Shown here one piece after another: positions 11,820-23,722 of a stretch of DNA of 51,515 nucleotides. The notes beneath the pieces are model-generated. The model did no database searches. It was not told the DNA's origin and saw nothing but the letters and a program-made list of their open reading frames with translations. The position numbers and the translations under genes were made by a program. The stretch comes from Gnetum montanum. Lineage: Eukaryota > Streptophyta > Gnetopsida > Gnetales > Gnetaceae. Position 1 is the first letter of the stretch, and each line of letters starts with the position of its first letter. Where the stretch lies: NCBI GenBank assembly GCA_015680685.1, contig MNCI01005895.1:1112285-1163799 (forward strand), written 5' to 3'.

Positions 11820-13700
11820 ACAATTAACATATTCAATCTTCATACGACCTATTATTTTATCTTTTAGTTTCAACTCATAGGTGGTGTAATCTCATTTTTA
11901 CTTTGGTAATTATTGCTCTCATGGTTATTGGAATTGCTACATGTAGATATTCTACTTCATTGATAAAGTTAATTTTTGTTGTGATACGATATTGTAGCAA
12001 CGATGTCATGGTACATGCTATGTCATCGTTGACACGATGTTTTGGGATGTGTGTAGCCCTATAAACATCAACACTTGGGTGCACAATCCATAGCTTTTCA
12101 TTTCATCCTCAATTAGATTTTTGTAGTTTGTTTTCATAGCCTTAGCAATAGAGTGAATGCCCAGAGTGATGTTTGGCAGTTGTTCAGTGTCTTTATTCGA
12201 GTTAATTGTACTTAGACATAGTTCATGATGACAATAAAAATCGAGATTGTTTTTCATCATTGCAGCATTTCCTTAGTTTTTTTTGTTTACTTAATATAAT
12301 CTTTATTATTATTTTAGTTAATAATTTACACTCCAAGTACTCTACTTTACATGTCACTAGTAAGCAATACAGATATGATTGGTTTCAAGTGCCAAGTGTA
12401 GTTATTTGGTAACCTAATAGTGGCGTTGCTTGGGTCACTTAGTAGTAATTCTACTTGGTAATCCCAATGATAGTTACACAAGTCCAAGGCGTGAATGGTA
12501 GACCATGATTGGATATCCATCACACTAGGCTAAGATAGGTTTATGTTTTCTTAGTTAATTAGACACAAACTTTTATCTTCAACTATGTTTACTTTAGGAG
12601 CACTTAAAAGTCTAACAACATTAGTTAATCATATGCCTCATTAAGAGCTAAATCATACACTTGCACTTCACTAGCTCAACATGGCAAAACAACGAACTTG
12701 AACTTAATATCAATCACTAACATAATAACATTGTCCATTCATGGATTATGATTTGGTCGCACACTAGCACTCGTGACTTATATGGTAGAGTGTTGGGATA
12801 CTCCATTGCTCATCAATCATGGTTGCTACCTTTAATGTTTTGTCTATAAAATTGTATTTATGTCTCATTTTATCATCTTTCTAAAACTTTCTCTTCAACA
12901 AGTTTTCCAAATTTGTTATGAATTTACTATTACATTAATATTTTCAATACTCCAATTTTGTCATCACAATTTTTCTTCATGGCATCCCTCATTTTGATGA
13001 TCTTTTTAGATGATATCTCTTGACATCTTATTATGAATTTTATTGATACTAATACTAATATTTTATTGTTTGTGTAAACCTAAAAGATCTTTTAGACAAG
13101 TGAACTTATTCAAAATATATTGGTAGAGTATAATAGATGTGTTCAATATTCATACAACTTGAACATGTCTTCTATATACTTTCCCGAAACTATCATTGGT
13201 AGCTTGAATGACTCATACAAAGATTTACTTGAGATTTGTTAATTTTTTTTTGAAGAAATTTGTTATGCAACATTCTAATAATGCATGTTGCTCATCTTCT
13301 ACCACTTGGACTAAAGATAGTTGACATATTCTATCTTCCTGCTACTTATTGTTCCATCTTCTTGTTTCAACTAAGAGATGCTATGATCTCATTTTTACTC
13401 TACTAGTTAGTGCTCTCAATGATATTGGAATTATTGCATATAGATATTCCTTTTCACCATGTTTGCTACCTCTATTATGTTGCTAGTAAAATTGAAGCTT
13501 TTTTCAAATTTGTGTATCATTTTTCCATCTTTACAAAACTTTTTTTGCAATAAGTTTTTAAGCTTGTTTTGAATTTGTTATTTCATCAATATTTATCAAT
13601 ACCTTATTTTTGTAGCCAACATTGTCTTTCATGGAACCACCCTTGTTGAGATTTTTGAATGATCTCTTCTAAGATCTTATTGCTATTTTTAGTTTTCAAG
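11820..13700. repeat. Duplicated anonymous segment, two copies
   Basis: About 400 bp around 11820-11960 plus 12816-13080 matches 13310-13700 with many substitutions, in direct orientation. The first copy is split by the solo LTR at 11961-12815, which dates the duplication as older than that insertion. I see no coding. Confidence 0.6.
11961..12815 (+). repeat. Solo LTR, TGATGAG family, plus orientation
   Basis: Starts TGATAAAG and ends TTGCTCATCA. Flanks are TTCAT (11956-11960) and ATCAT (12816-12820), a 4/5 target duplication. The piece at 12400-12545 matches the reverse complement of 50560-50680 in the element at the right edge (TTTGGTAACC, CTTGGTAATCCCA). A degenerate TATA (TATAAACA, 12060-12067) sits where the other copies have TATAAATA. 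The duplicated segment lacks this block in its second copy, which confirms an insertion. Confidence 0.75.
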
Positions 13701-13724
13701 TAGAAAGTTAATAACTGATACATT

Positions 13725-15515
13725 GTTTCAACTTCAAATGACAACAAATTAGCTTATGATAAAACTATTGCATATGCAACTTTATTTTTTACCTTGAATT
13801 CATCTAAAAAGAACTATTTTGGAAATTTTTTAATTTTTTTCTATAATTTTTGATCTAGACGTGGGTCCCATAGCACACATTTGTAAAGCATTATAGTTTC
13901 GAAAATTGTTTGATAAAGATATTTTTGAATTGTCCAAGTCTAAATATTGGGATTCCTATGTTTGTTCTTCATTGTATAAAAGGCCTTATGTTAATTTGTA
14001 GCTTACTATAATATATAATGCTTCTACTTTTAATTTTGAGAGTTTTCTACTTCCAAATATCTATACATATATATAATCTTAAGTCTTTTATTATTTAGTT
14101 GAAAAGTGTAATCTTTCTTATTAATTCTACAGATTAGCACTTTTGTTTTTTCAGCATTAACCTTTTTTTTGTACATTCACAAAATTTTTGTAGTTGACGC
14201 AACATTGCTTTTAACCTTATTTTTAAATTTTCAATTTTTGCTACATCATTTATAAAGATTAAAAGTCATATCCATGATTGTTCCACTTTAATAGCATGAT
14301 TTGTAGGTCCTTCTTTAATACACTCTTTTAAATCATTAATAAAAATGTCAAACAAAGTTGGTGAAAGAGGACAACCTTTTACTCCTATATTATTGTAAAA
14401 CTAACAAGATTGTTTAGTTTTTTTATCTTTTAATTTAAAAATTATCTCTCTAAATTTGAAATGGCATTGAGCAAACTAGAACCAACTTTAAGTTTGATAA
14501 GTTCTCTATAATTGTTCTTTCACAACAAAGTCAAATGCTTTAGTAAAATCCACAAAACAAATAAATGTTTCTTTGTTTTCCATTTACTTTTTTAATGCAA
14601 TATCTGAAAGTTAAAAAATGATCTATTGTAGAACATTTTGTTCTCAATCCCACTTGTGAAACAACATGTAAATTGTTTCCTTCTGCTCACAATCCTATTT
14701 TTTTTCTCCAAAATGGTATTTAATAATTTTGCAAACAAGCAACTGATCATGATCAATTTGTAATTATTTAAAGATAATTTCTATTCTTTTTTAAAAAGTA
14801 TAACAACTCTACTAATCATCCATTGTCTAGTCAAACCATTTTGAAGTCCTTCATTAAGGATTTCCAAATCTCTCTCTAGACTACATCTTCATCACATTTT
14901 AATAATTCAATATAGAATCCTTATGCATCTATAGTTCTTCCACAAGCTAATTTCTCAATTCCTTCTACTACTTCATTGTACGTAAGTTGTAAAATATCTA
15001 GGAGCATGCAAGTTGTTATAGTATTTATCACATGATCAAATAATTTTTTGTAGAACCATTTTATCTTTACAAACAAAATACCATTGCTTGAAGAAACTTT
15101 ATTTCAAAAATGTTTTCAAAAATTTCATGGACTTGTCTTTATCATTTACACCATATTGTTTTGGCGCTTTTCTAGAAATTTGTTCTCTCTCTCAAAGCAA
15201 TTTCATGTATTGCTTATTTAAAGCTTTTTTATGATAGGAATTTTCAAGATCTAATCTTGCTTGAAGACATTCTTCATGAAACCACTTCTTTTATTCATAA
15301 ACTTGTGTTACATTGAAATATGTTATTATTCAAATAGAACATTAAGAATTGATACCTTGCTTTAGCTTCCATTGGAAACAAATGAATTTCTAATAAAATT
15401 ATTCCATATGAGACTTGAGTTTTCACCTTGAATTCATCTAACAAAAACTGTTTTTGACCTTTTTAAATTTTTTTCCATAATTATTGATTAAGACTTGGAT
15501 CTCATACTACACATC
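13725..15515. repeat. Direct repeat flanking the minus-strand LINE remnant
   Basis: About 150 bp near 13725-13890 and again at 15340-15515 share ACCTTGAATTCATCTAA and a following TTTTTTCTATAATT-like stretch. They bracket the reverse transcriptase remnant and may be tails or a local duplication. Confidence 0.45.
14080..15300 (-). pseudogene. Non-LTR reverse transcriptase, decayed
   Basis: Minus-strand readings in order: NNYKLIMISCLFAKLL (about 14775), QVGLRTKCSTIDHF (about 14660), FVDFTKAFDFV (about 14550), then GCPLSPTLFDIFINDL (about 14345). These are the fingers and palm motifs of a non-LTR RT; the YADD block reads FIND and is dead. Frameshifts and stops separate the blocks. The wording VDFTKAFD with GCPLSPTLF is closer to Jockey/CR1-type RTs than to the usual angiosperm L1 or RTE, but that needs a tree. 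Endonuclease coding was not recognised upstream. Confidence 0.7.
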
Positions 15516-15519
15516 CTAA

Positions 15520-16346
15520 TGAGGACATCACCTTAGCCCCAATGTATCTTTTCCTCATGCTTATAAGTATCTAATATGTTTTTGAGGGGTTTCGAATATT
15601 TTGGATGTGTTTGGGCATGTTATAATGAGTTTAGGATGTTCTAGAGTCAGTGGGGTCAAACTGGAAGATGTCCTAATAAATTTTAAACTTAACCTAGAAG
15701 TTCCACATGAGGCTTGGACATCTCACTTGAGGCTTGGATGTCCCACCTTAATTCTTGGACATCCCACTTGTAACTACTTTGCATTTGGGTAAGACATCCT
15801 AGACAAATTGGATGTTTCACCTACAAACATGGTAATTAAAGGGTGAATGTTAAATGTTTAGGAATACAAATGAACATGCTAAGGTAAAATGAAGAGTCAT
15901 GCTAAAGACAATAAATTGGTATCATGACTCTTACTTAGAGAGCCAAGAGAGTAGAAGAAAGAGTGAAGGACCAAGTGTTCCAAGAATGAAAGAGAACAAG
16001 AATAAGAGAGGGACAGGTACTTGAGGGAGAGAGTAGCCTATAGGAGGTGAAAGATTCTCCTATAAGTGTGAATCTTACCTTCTTAAGTATCTGAGTCTTT
16101 TGAGCTCAAATGAAGGCATAATTGAATGAGGGTTTAAGGGATCATAGAGGATATGTATTACCTCTAGGTTTTTGGGAGAGTTTGAGTTGAGTTTTGTTTC
16201 TCATCCTTTTATATATCTCATTTGGGATTATTAAACTAAGGGAGAATTTCTTCCATTTCCTTGTGTTCTTGTTCTCCAAGTCAATTTTTCTTAGAAGAGT
16301 ATGAAACTAAGTCCTTTAAGGATCTATTGGAAGCAAACCCTTACTA
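15520..16346 (+). repeat. 5' LTR of old gypsy element
   Basis: Begins TGAGGACATCACC after the LINE-flanking repeat. It contains a TATA-like TTATATATCTC near 16210 and ends just before the primer site (about 16346, with TA where CA is normal). The ends are fixed by composition and by the primer site; no second copy was found to confirm them. Confidence 0.6.
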
Positions 16347-16349
16347 GAT

Positions 16350-16360
16350 TGGTATTAGAG
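16350..16360 (+). other. primer binding site (initiator Met tRNA type)
   Basis: TGGTATTAGAG matches the TGGTATCAGAG core with one C to T change. Confidence 0.7.
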
Positions 16361-16526
16361 TGTTGATTTTATAGGCATTTGCATCTTGTGTTGGTGTTTC
16401 TTCATCTAGATCTAAAAGGACTTTTATGAATATGCTATGCTTTATACATAATTAGGGTTTGAATTGCTATAGTTTGGTCAAAATTGCTTTGGTCTTGGTT
16501 GAATTTTATTTCTTTTGTGATATTTG

Positions 16527-16531
16527 AGCAC
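16527..16531 (+). repeat. target duplication AGCAC of Athila-like insertion
   Basis: AGCAC precedes the LTR start at 16532 and recurs at 21529-21533 after the last LTR base. Confidence 0.9.
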
Positions 16532-17803
16532 TGTTGAACCCAAAAATTTGTTCAATTTTAATAAGTATTTTTGTCAAACTTATGCATTTTAATTAATTTC
16601 ATTCTATATTTCATATAGTTAATTGTTTATCTAAAGATTATTTTATTTGTTTATGTAAGTGGTAAATATTAGTTTATTATTATTTTATGATTAGTTAATT
16701 GGTGTGGTTTAGTTTATTTTAATTTTAGTTTAACTTGTACAATGTATTATTATATATACCTCATATAAATTATATTATATTATATATATTTTACATAACT
16801 ATATTTTATGTGTATATATATATATATATTATACTGTGACAGAAAAATACAAGTTATTGCTACTAGATTTGAACAATGTCAACAATGATGTTCCTGGAAT
16901 TTTGCTGGTTGTGAGCTGTCTAAATTATCTTCTTCATTTTTGCAATGTCTCTCCCACCGTTTCTGGCAAATTCATGATAACAAGAATGCTACATTTGGCA
17001 CCTACACCAAAAATAATGGATTGGTATCAAATTCTTCCATATCTATTTATTATTAAAATATTTATTTTTAAACATTGGTGCAGGCAATGGCATGGTGGAG
17101 ATTGATGAGGATAAAGCGCTAGTGAAGACCGTAGTAGAGAATTTCACAGATTTATTTTCTTCTTAGATGAATGCGTGGAGCATCGCATACGCCTCTTTTG
17201 CTGCTTCCTTGAGAATCCATATTAATTTAAAATATTAAAAAGCCAAGATTGGCAAGAGTACCGATTTTAACGGATCAGGCACTAGAAAATTTAATTTTCT
17301 TTGGAAGAAAAAAAGGGGATTATGCATACACACCAAAAGAAAATTCATTTCTGTTGAGAAAACAGGAAGAAGGAGTTGATACCAGTAAATTCCATGTCAC
17401 ATTGGAATGAATTATGTTTGAGATTTATTGAAGATTTGTTAAGCCTTGTGGCAATTCTTGTAACTTACAATCAAATTGCTACATTGTGGAGATAGCAGAG
17501 CAAGATTGCAATTTAGGCAAGCCTCCTTTGTAATTTTCAAATTATTATTTATAATTCCAATTTGATTTAATTATAAATCTTTATTCTTGAACTTATGATT
17601 ATAAGTTGGGATAAAGGTTTATAATTTTACTTATGAAAGACAGGCATAAGTATGGAATTTAATTGAATTCAATTTTAATTGTTTATTGTCCTGATGATTT
17701 CTTTGACTTTTTAATTGTCGGGTTAGTGACAATTTTTGCAATGAAATAAAAAAGGAAAATAAATTTTAAAGGTATCTAGCACGAAATTTTGTCTGGCTCG
17801 TCA
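16532..17803 (+). repeat. 5' LTR of Athila-like element
   Basis: 1,272 bp, TGTTGAACCC to GGCTCGTCA. Bases from about 16936 onward match 20623-21528. It includes an AT-rich run at 16745-16834 with a (TA)n stretch. Confidence 0.88.
16745..16834. repeat. AT-rich low-complexity tract
   Basis: Runs of TATAT and ATTATATTAT inside the 5' LTR, including a (TA) dinucleotide run at 16813-16829. Confidence 0.8.
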
Positions 17804-17806
17804 ATT

Positions 17807-17822
17807 TGGCACCATTGCCAGG
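17807..17822 (+). other. primer binding site, Asp tRNA type, CpG-eroded
   Basis: TGGCACCATTGCCAGG differs from the plant gypsy TGGCGCCGTTGCCGGG only by G to A at all three CpG positions. It lies 3 bp after the LTR end. Confidence 0.85.
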
Positions 17823-18342
17823 TAGGTCAGCAAAGTTAATCATCATTAAGGGTTTAATAAGCTTTAATTTTTATTTTATTTTATTGTATTTTATTTATCT
17901 GTTTATGCATTTTATTTTTCTTTTATTTTTTTCAGAAATGGTTTCTTTTATATGTTTTCCTTGCTTTTTCCATGCAAAAATCTAAAAACATACCCAAAAT
18001 AATGGGGTAAGATTTCATTAAAATTTAATTTTGACATATACTTTGGCCTAGATCTTGGAAAAATGGCAATATCCGAAAATTTGGAAAAAAAAGTATAAAA
18101 ACAGTCAACTTGATTAAAAAAAAAAAAACCAAATCTACTAAAGACAAAAAAATGAAATGACCATAGATCTACATGGAAGTCCACCAAGTTAAAAAGGGGG
18201 GAAACTTTTTTTTTTCAATGTTGAGATTGGTGGAAAATAGCTTCACTTTTAAAATTTTGGGTTGTGGGCCCCACTATACACCTTCTCTCCTGCTTAAAAA
18301 TTACATCAACACTAGGTCTTAATACATTAAGCATCTAAAGAT
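17823..18342. other. leader remnant of Athila-like element
   Basis: AT-rich, with poly-A and poly-T runs. No coding recognised; deletion of gag-pol must end near 18340. Confidence 0.5.
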
Positions 18343-18810
18343 ATGAACCAAGCCTCTAAAATTAATCAACTTCATGAACTTGATGAAATGAGGTTACATG
18401 CTTTGAATAAGCAAAGAATTGTAAAAAGACAAATGAAAACATTATACGATAATAGTATCTTTAAAAAATAATTTTCTATAGGTGATAAAGTTTTACTTTA
18501 TAATATGAGACTACATAAATTTTCAGGGAAATTAACAACTAGGTGGAAAGACCCTTATTTAGTTATTCAACCTCATGATAATGGAAGTGTCCTCACATCA
18601 CCTATTAATGATTCCTCAACAACGTTCCTAGTCAATGGTCAACAACTTAAGTTATATCATCAACACCACATTGAGGAACCTAGAGAAGACAAATTAATAG
18701 AGCTAAGTGATCCAACTTATCCCACTACAAATGAATTACATGAAAATCATTCATTAGAAGTCATAGCTCTTAACTACACCCCTAAACCAGACTCTTTCAT
18801 CATCGAATAA
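18343..18810 (+). pseudogene. Athila-type integrase C-terminal end
   Basis: A single frame from ATG 18343 to TAA 18810, broken by one TAA at 18469-18471. It reads LHELDEMRLHALNKQRI, then GDKVLLYNMRLHKFSGKL, RWKDPYLV and VNGQQLKLYH. This is the C-terminal chromatin- and DNA-binding end of Athila-type gypsy integrases, which helps place the cDNA in target DNA. The catalytic core is deleted. The 3' end lacks any env-like ORF. Confidence 0.85.
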
Positions 18811-20020
18811 AGTAATAAAATAATTATATTCAGTCTACAACTTTCACCTTGAAAAATGTAGAGGTCAATAGGACATTCCATTATGAGTTGGGACTATGAA
18901 GAATTCCGTAGCATCATGTCTGGAATGCAAGCGAGAAGGACAACTCCTACCTTAAAATAGGTAGGTTTAAACCCAAAATCCAACTAAGGGTGAGTCTTAG
19001 ACTAATAAGTGTCTTACACAAAATAAATTTCATTATTTTTTTTTAAAAAATATTCTTTAAGTACATTGTTCATAAGTTAGGGTGGCTACATACCTTAGTT
19101 TAAGGTAATGTTTATTGGTTTTGGATTCTATTAAATACTTACTTGGTTGAGTCACTACGGTGGAAAGGGTGTGTTATATTGGACCTTGTTTCTTCAGTAG
19201 TGAAAAATATTTATTTATATTAAGCCATGTGAGCAACCCTTATAAAATGAAATTGGCTCCCACAAGGACCTCATGATTGAAGCAAGTTAGATATTGACTT
19301 TCTTGAAAAAAAATAACAAAAAAAATGACCCCACAAGAACCTTCAATCATGAGCTAAGCCCCACTCCCATAAGAACCTTATAGTTGGGATGATGCTCTAA
19401 GCTCACAATTTCAAGCATCCTACAAGAACCCCCTTCTGTAAGCAGAGTGTTTAAGGGTTAACCACCAATTATCAATCTACTCTTGATAACACTACCTTAG
19501 AACTTGGATATAATATTGGCAGCGAAAGAGTCACTCATCCATAGTTGGTTTCTTAATAGACATTTTTACCTCTAATCATTCCTTCTACTTTGTTATTTAG
19601 GTACTTTACTTATGTTTCTTTGTACCTTTTAGACTATTGTTATTCTTTGTTTTTGTTGTGCACTTCTCATATTATTGTTATCTTTTAGTTACCTAATTTT
19701 TACCTTTTGATATTTTTCTTTTTCATTTTTGAGTTATCGTCCCATTTTTATTCTACATGGCCATCTCATTTGACTAGTGGTACTTTTGTGCATGGGTTTT
19801 CTTTGTGTTTCCCATCATGTCTTCTGTAGGTGTTAGTGGTCAAGATCCCTACTATGGTAGCCAATGATGGATACTAACACTTGTTCACCCATTGCCTTTG
19901 GTTCCCTTTTAGTCTAGATATATAAAACCCAGGGCAATTCTTGCTTTTGGTATATCCTTTGATCATGTTTCCTTTTAATAATTTATCTTTGCTAATTATC
20001 CTAAGTATGTTACATATCTT
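18811..20020. other. 3' untranslated region of Athila-like element, up to gap
   Basis: No coding recognised. Two lines of similar text (CACAAGGACCTCATGATTG, CACAAGAACCTTCAATCATG) hint at short degenerate repeats near 19260-19440. Confidence 0.5.
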
Positions 20021-20622
20021 NNNNNNNNNNNNNNNNNNNNNNNNNNNNNNNNNNNNNNNNNNNNNNNNNNNNNNNNNNNNNNNNNNNNNNNNNNNNNNNN
20101 NNNNNNNNNNNNNNNNNNNNNNNNNNNNNNNNNNNNNNNNNNNNNNNNNNNNNNNNNNNNNNNNNNNNNNNNNNNNNNNNNNNNNNNNNNNNNNNNNNNN
20201 NNNNNNNNNNNNNNNNNNNNNNNNNNNNNNNNNNNNNNNNNNNNNNNNNNNNNNNNNNNNNNNNNNNNNNNNNNNNNNNNNNNNNNNNNNNNNNNNNNNN
20301 NNNNNNNNNNNNNNNNNNNNNNNNNNNNNNNNNNNNNNNNNNNNNNNNNNNNNNNNNNNNNNNNNNNNNNNNNNNNNNNNNNNNNNNNNNNNNNNNNNNN
20401 NNNNNNNNNNNNNNNNNNNNNNNNNNNNNNNNNNNNNNNNNNNNNNNNNNNNNNNNNNNNNNNNNNNNNNNNNNNNNNNNNNNNNNNNNNNNNNNNNNNN
20501 NNNNNNNNNNNNNNNNNNNNNNNNNNNNNNNNNNNNNNNNNNNNNNNNNNNNNNNNNNNNNNNNNNNNNNNNNNNNNNNNNNNNNNNNNNNNNNNNNNNN
20601 NNNNNNNNNNNNNNNNNNNNNN
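20021..20622. other. assembly gap, 602 N
   Basis: 602 unknown bases. By alignment of the two LTRs about 405 bp of the 3' LTR should lie in it, with the polypurine tract before that. Confidence 0.99.
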
Positions 20623-21528
20623 TGTTTTTGCAATGTCTCTCCCACCATTTCTGGCAAATTCATGATAACAAGAACGCTGGATTTGGCACCTACACCAAAA
20701 ATAATGGATTGGTATCAAATTCTTTCATATCTATTTATTATTAAAATATTTACTTTTAAACATTGATGTAGGCAATGGCGTGGTGGAGATTGATGAGGAT
20801 AAGGTACCAGCGAAGACCATGGTAGGGAATTTCACAGATTTATTTTTTTCTTAGATGAATGCGTGGAACATTAAAACATTAAAAAGCCAAGATTGGTAGG
20901 AGTACTGATTTTAAGAGATCGGTATTGGGTTTTACAATACCCAGATATTATTGTAATATTTATTTTTAAACCTAGTGGCAGTATAAAAAAGGATTCATCA
21001 GGCACTAGAAAATTTAATTTTCTTTGGAAGGAAAAAAGGGGATTATGCATACACACAAAAAAAAAAAAGTTCATTTCTGTTGAGAAAACAAGAAGGAGTT
21101 GATACTAGTAAATTCCATGTCACATTGGAATGAATTATGTTTAAGATTTATTGAAGATTTGTTGAGCTTTGTGGCAATTTTTGTAATTTACAATCAAGTT
21201 GCTACATTGTGGAGACAATAGAGCAGGATTGTAATTTAGGCAAGCCTCTTTTGTAATCTTTAAATTATTATTTATAATTTTAATTTGATTTAATTATAAA
21301 TATTTATTGTTGAACTTATGATTAAAAGTTAGGATAAATGTTTATAATTTTACTTATGAGTGAGAGACATAAGTATGGAATTTAATTAGATTCAATTCTA
21401 ATTGTTTATTATCTTGATGATTCCTTTGACTTTTTAACCGTTCCTCCACGGGATAATTTTTTGCAATGAAATAAAAAAGAAAAATAAATTTTAAAGGTAT
21501 CTAGCACCAAATTTTTCCTAGCTCGTCA
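20623..21528 (+). repeat. 3' LTR of Athila-like element, start lost in gap
   Basis: Matches 5' LTR bases about 16936-17803, with substitutions and a roughly 60-bp stretch near 20918-20980 absent from the 5' copy. Ends CTCGTCA, followed by the AGCAC duplication at 21529-21533. Confidence 0.88.
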
Positions 21529-21533
21529 AGCAC

Positions 21534-22059
21534 CCATTTGCTTGAGATTTGAAGTGAAGTTTTTAAAAATTATGCTATTGTGCTAAAGCATAATACCACC
21601 TTATTTAACTTGAAATATTGTTGTGGGTATTTTGGATTTTCACCTAGATTTCAAAATTAGTTTGTGTGTATCATCTTTGTTGCTTTGAGGCCTTGATTTT
21701 AGACTTATGAAAGCTATGAATCCTAAGAAGAAGACTACCTAAGAGCTTGGACATGAGCCTAAATAGCTCAAGGATTATTTCAAAAGTTTTTTGGTTAACA
21801 TCTAAGAGGTCATTCTAAGTTGTTGGCTAGTAGATACCAAGAATTTGAAGAGGTTCCAAGAAGACATAAATGGAGATTTAATAGAAGAATTCTTTTTCAC
21901 CTTTGAATGGGTTAAGAAGGAGAAGTGATCCAAGTGTCTTAAGAAGAGAAGAACCTAGAGTCTAATGGTATGAACAAAGATCTCCTTCCATTAATGCAAA
22001 TTTAGAAGAAAAATATGATGATAGACTTGTAGAGATTTTGAGAAGTGCTTTAAAAATCC
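21534..22059 (+). pseudogene. Old gypsy element: leader and gag N-terminus
   Basis: Continuation of the old element after the Athila-like insertion. The last 100 bases read SPSINANLEEKYDDRLVEI in the frame that resumes after the solo LTR. Earlier parts are broken by stops and frame changes, with a candidate ATG at 21707. Confidence 0.6.
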
Positions 22060-22309
22060 TGAAACACCACAAAATTTCAGCTCAACACTTTGAAACAAGA
22101 ACAATTCAGAGCCTCTTGAGTTTTGGGAGGCAAAAATTTGACTAAGGCATGGAACTCACACTCAACTTGTCAAGCTAGCTTGCCCACACTCAACTTGTTC
22201 AAGCCTGCTTGCTCATGCTGTCAAGCTAGCTTGCCCTCAACGTCACCAACCCTAGCAGCTTCCAAATCAGGTCAAAACGATCCTAATTTGAATGGGCAAG
22301 GCCCCCTCG

Positions 22310-23350
22310 GGGCCCATTGATGGCCGCCCCAAGTTTCAATATCCAAAATTCAAGATCTCAAGTCAAAATTGCACAAATCTTGCTACTCACGCTGAGGTCA
22401 CACCTAGGTCACGTTGGCAGTGTGAGTCCAGCGTGAGTAACCCAAAAAAGCCCTAAAACAACATCAAAATGGTTTGATTTTGAAGGTACAAGGCCCCCTT
22501 GAGGTCCACTAATGAATACCTCAGGTCCCAACATCCAAAATCCTGATTTTTAGGTTCAAAAACATGTGATTTCGGTCACTCACGCCTAGGTCACGCTGGC
22601 AGCGTGAGTCCAGTGTGAGTGCCTCAAAAAAACCCCAAAATAGTGTTAAAATGGTCTGATTTTGAAGGTACAAGGCCCCCTTAAGGTCCACCAATGAATA
22701 CCTCAGGTCCCAGCATCCAGAATTCTAGTTTTTAGGTTCAAAAACATGCGATTTTGGTCACTCATGCCTAGGTCACGCTGGCAGCGTGAGTCCAGCATGA
22801 GTGCCCCAAAACAACGTCAAAATGATCTGATTTCAAAGGTACAAGTCATCCTAAAGGTCCACTAATGGTTACCCCAGGTTTCCAACCCTCAGAATCCTGA
22901 TTTCGGGCTTGAAAATACATCATTTTCACTACTTATGCCCAAGTCATGCTGGAGCGTGAGCCCAGCGTGACCAAACAAAACAGGTCAAATCAAGCAATCC
23001 CAAGCACAATTTTCAGCATCAACTCAACCCCCAAGGATAGGCAACAATTCTACTTGTTCACAGACTCCAGAAAATCAAAATTTAGGCGTGAAACATGGCA
23101 GTTTGGCTTGGTCATGTTGAGGTCACGCTGACAGCGTGAGCCCAGCGTGACCTGCCAAAAGTGGCTCAAATCAAGCACAAACAGGCTCAAATTCAGCATC
23201 CAAGCTACCCTGGAGAGTAAGCAGTAGTTGCACTTCAAAGAACATGCATTAGAGGTTAAGATTCAGCTCAAAATGTGTCACTTACAGTTGGTCACGCTAA
23301 GGTCACGTTGGTAGTGTGAGCCCAGCATGAGCACCGATCACTACCAAGCA
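22310..23350 (+). repeat. About 180-bp tandem repeats with a palindromic core
   Basis: Six units, anchored at 22403, 22585, 22767, 22938, 23117 and 23297 (spacing 182, 182, 171, 179, 180). Each holds TCACGCTGGCAGCGTGA or a decayed form of it (two 8-base half-sites around one G), followed by a third half-site in CCAGCGTGA. The second and third units are almost identical, so the array expanded recently relative to the rest. Confidence 0.88.
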
Positions 23351-23714
23351 AAAGAACTTTCGATGCATGCTGAGGACACACCAGGACCAAATCAACTCAC
23401 ACTGGGAGCCCTGATGAAGTAGAGATGCTTCAAACAGCCACCAAACCACTCAAATCAATGTCATGTAGCAGTCAATTCAAGAGACCACGAAGTTTCAAGC
23501 GAGCCGGAGTCAATTTTCATTGTAAGCTTCATCATTTGTGAGCTCGTCAAGCTCTTACACTGCTTCCATGAGCGTAAGCTAGCTTGCGTTGTAAGATACA
23601 GTGCACATGATCTAGAATGTAGTCTACCTATGTACACCTGTCATGTGATCTATTTTTCGGATCTCATAGCCATTGACCTCATTCACGAATCCTACTCCAG
23701 AGCCTAGAAAAATG

Positions 23715-23722
23715 TATAAATA
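23715..23722 (+). promoter_or_regulatory. TATA box of the solo LTR
   Basis: TATAAATA about 540 bp before the LTR end, in the sense of the LTR. Placed as expected for the U3/R border of a long LTR. Confidence 0.55.

Larger units (their letters stand above)
16532..21528 (+). mobile_element. Athila-like Ty3/gypsy element, internally deleted
   Basis: Two LTRs in direct orientation (TGTTGAACCC start, CTCGTCA end), an Asp-tRNA-type primer site, the C-terminal end of an integrase and a 3' untranslated stretch, flanked by AGCAC duplications. Gag, protease, RT and most of the integrase are gone; only about 2.8 kb lies between the LTRs including the gap. This is a large-deletion derivative that could move only in trans. 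The lineage is read from the integrase C-terminal wording (KVLLYN.R...FSGKL..RW) and the primer site. Confidence 0.85.

Noticed and set aside
19941-20744. Open frames of 217-267 codons across 20.0-20.7 kb
   Set aside because: They consist almost wholly of unknown bases in the gap.
20623-21528. Tandem duplication of a host segment with 16.9-17.8 kb
   Set aside because: The TG/CA ends, primer site after the first copy and AGCAC flanks show they are two LTRs.
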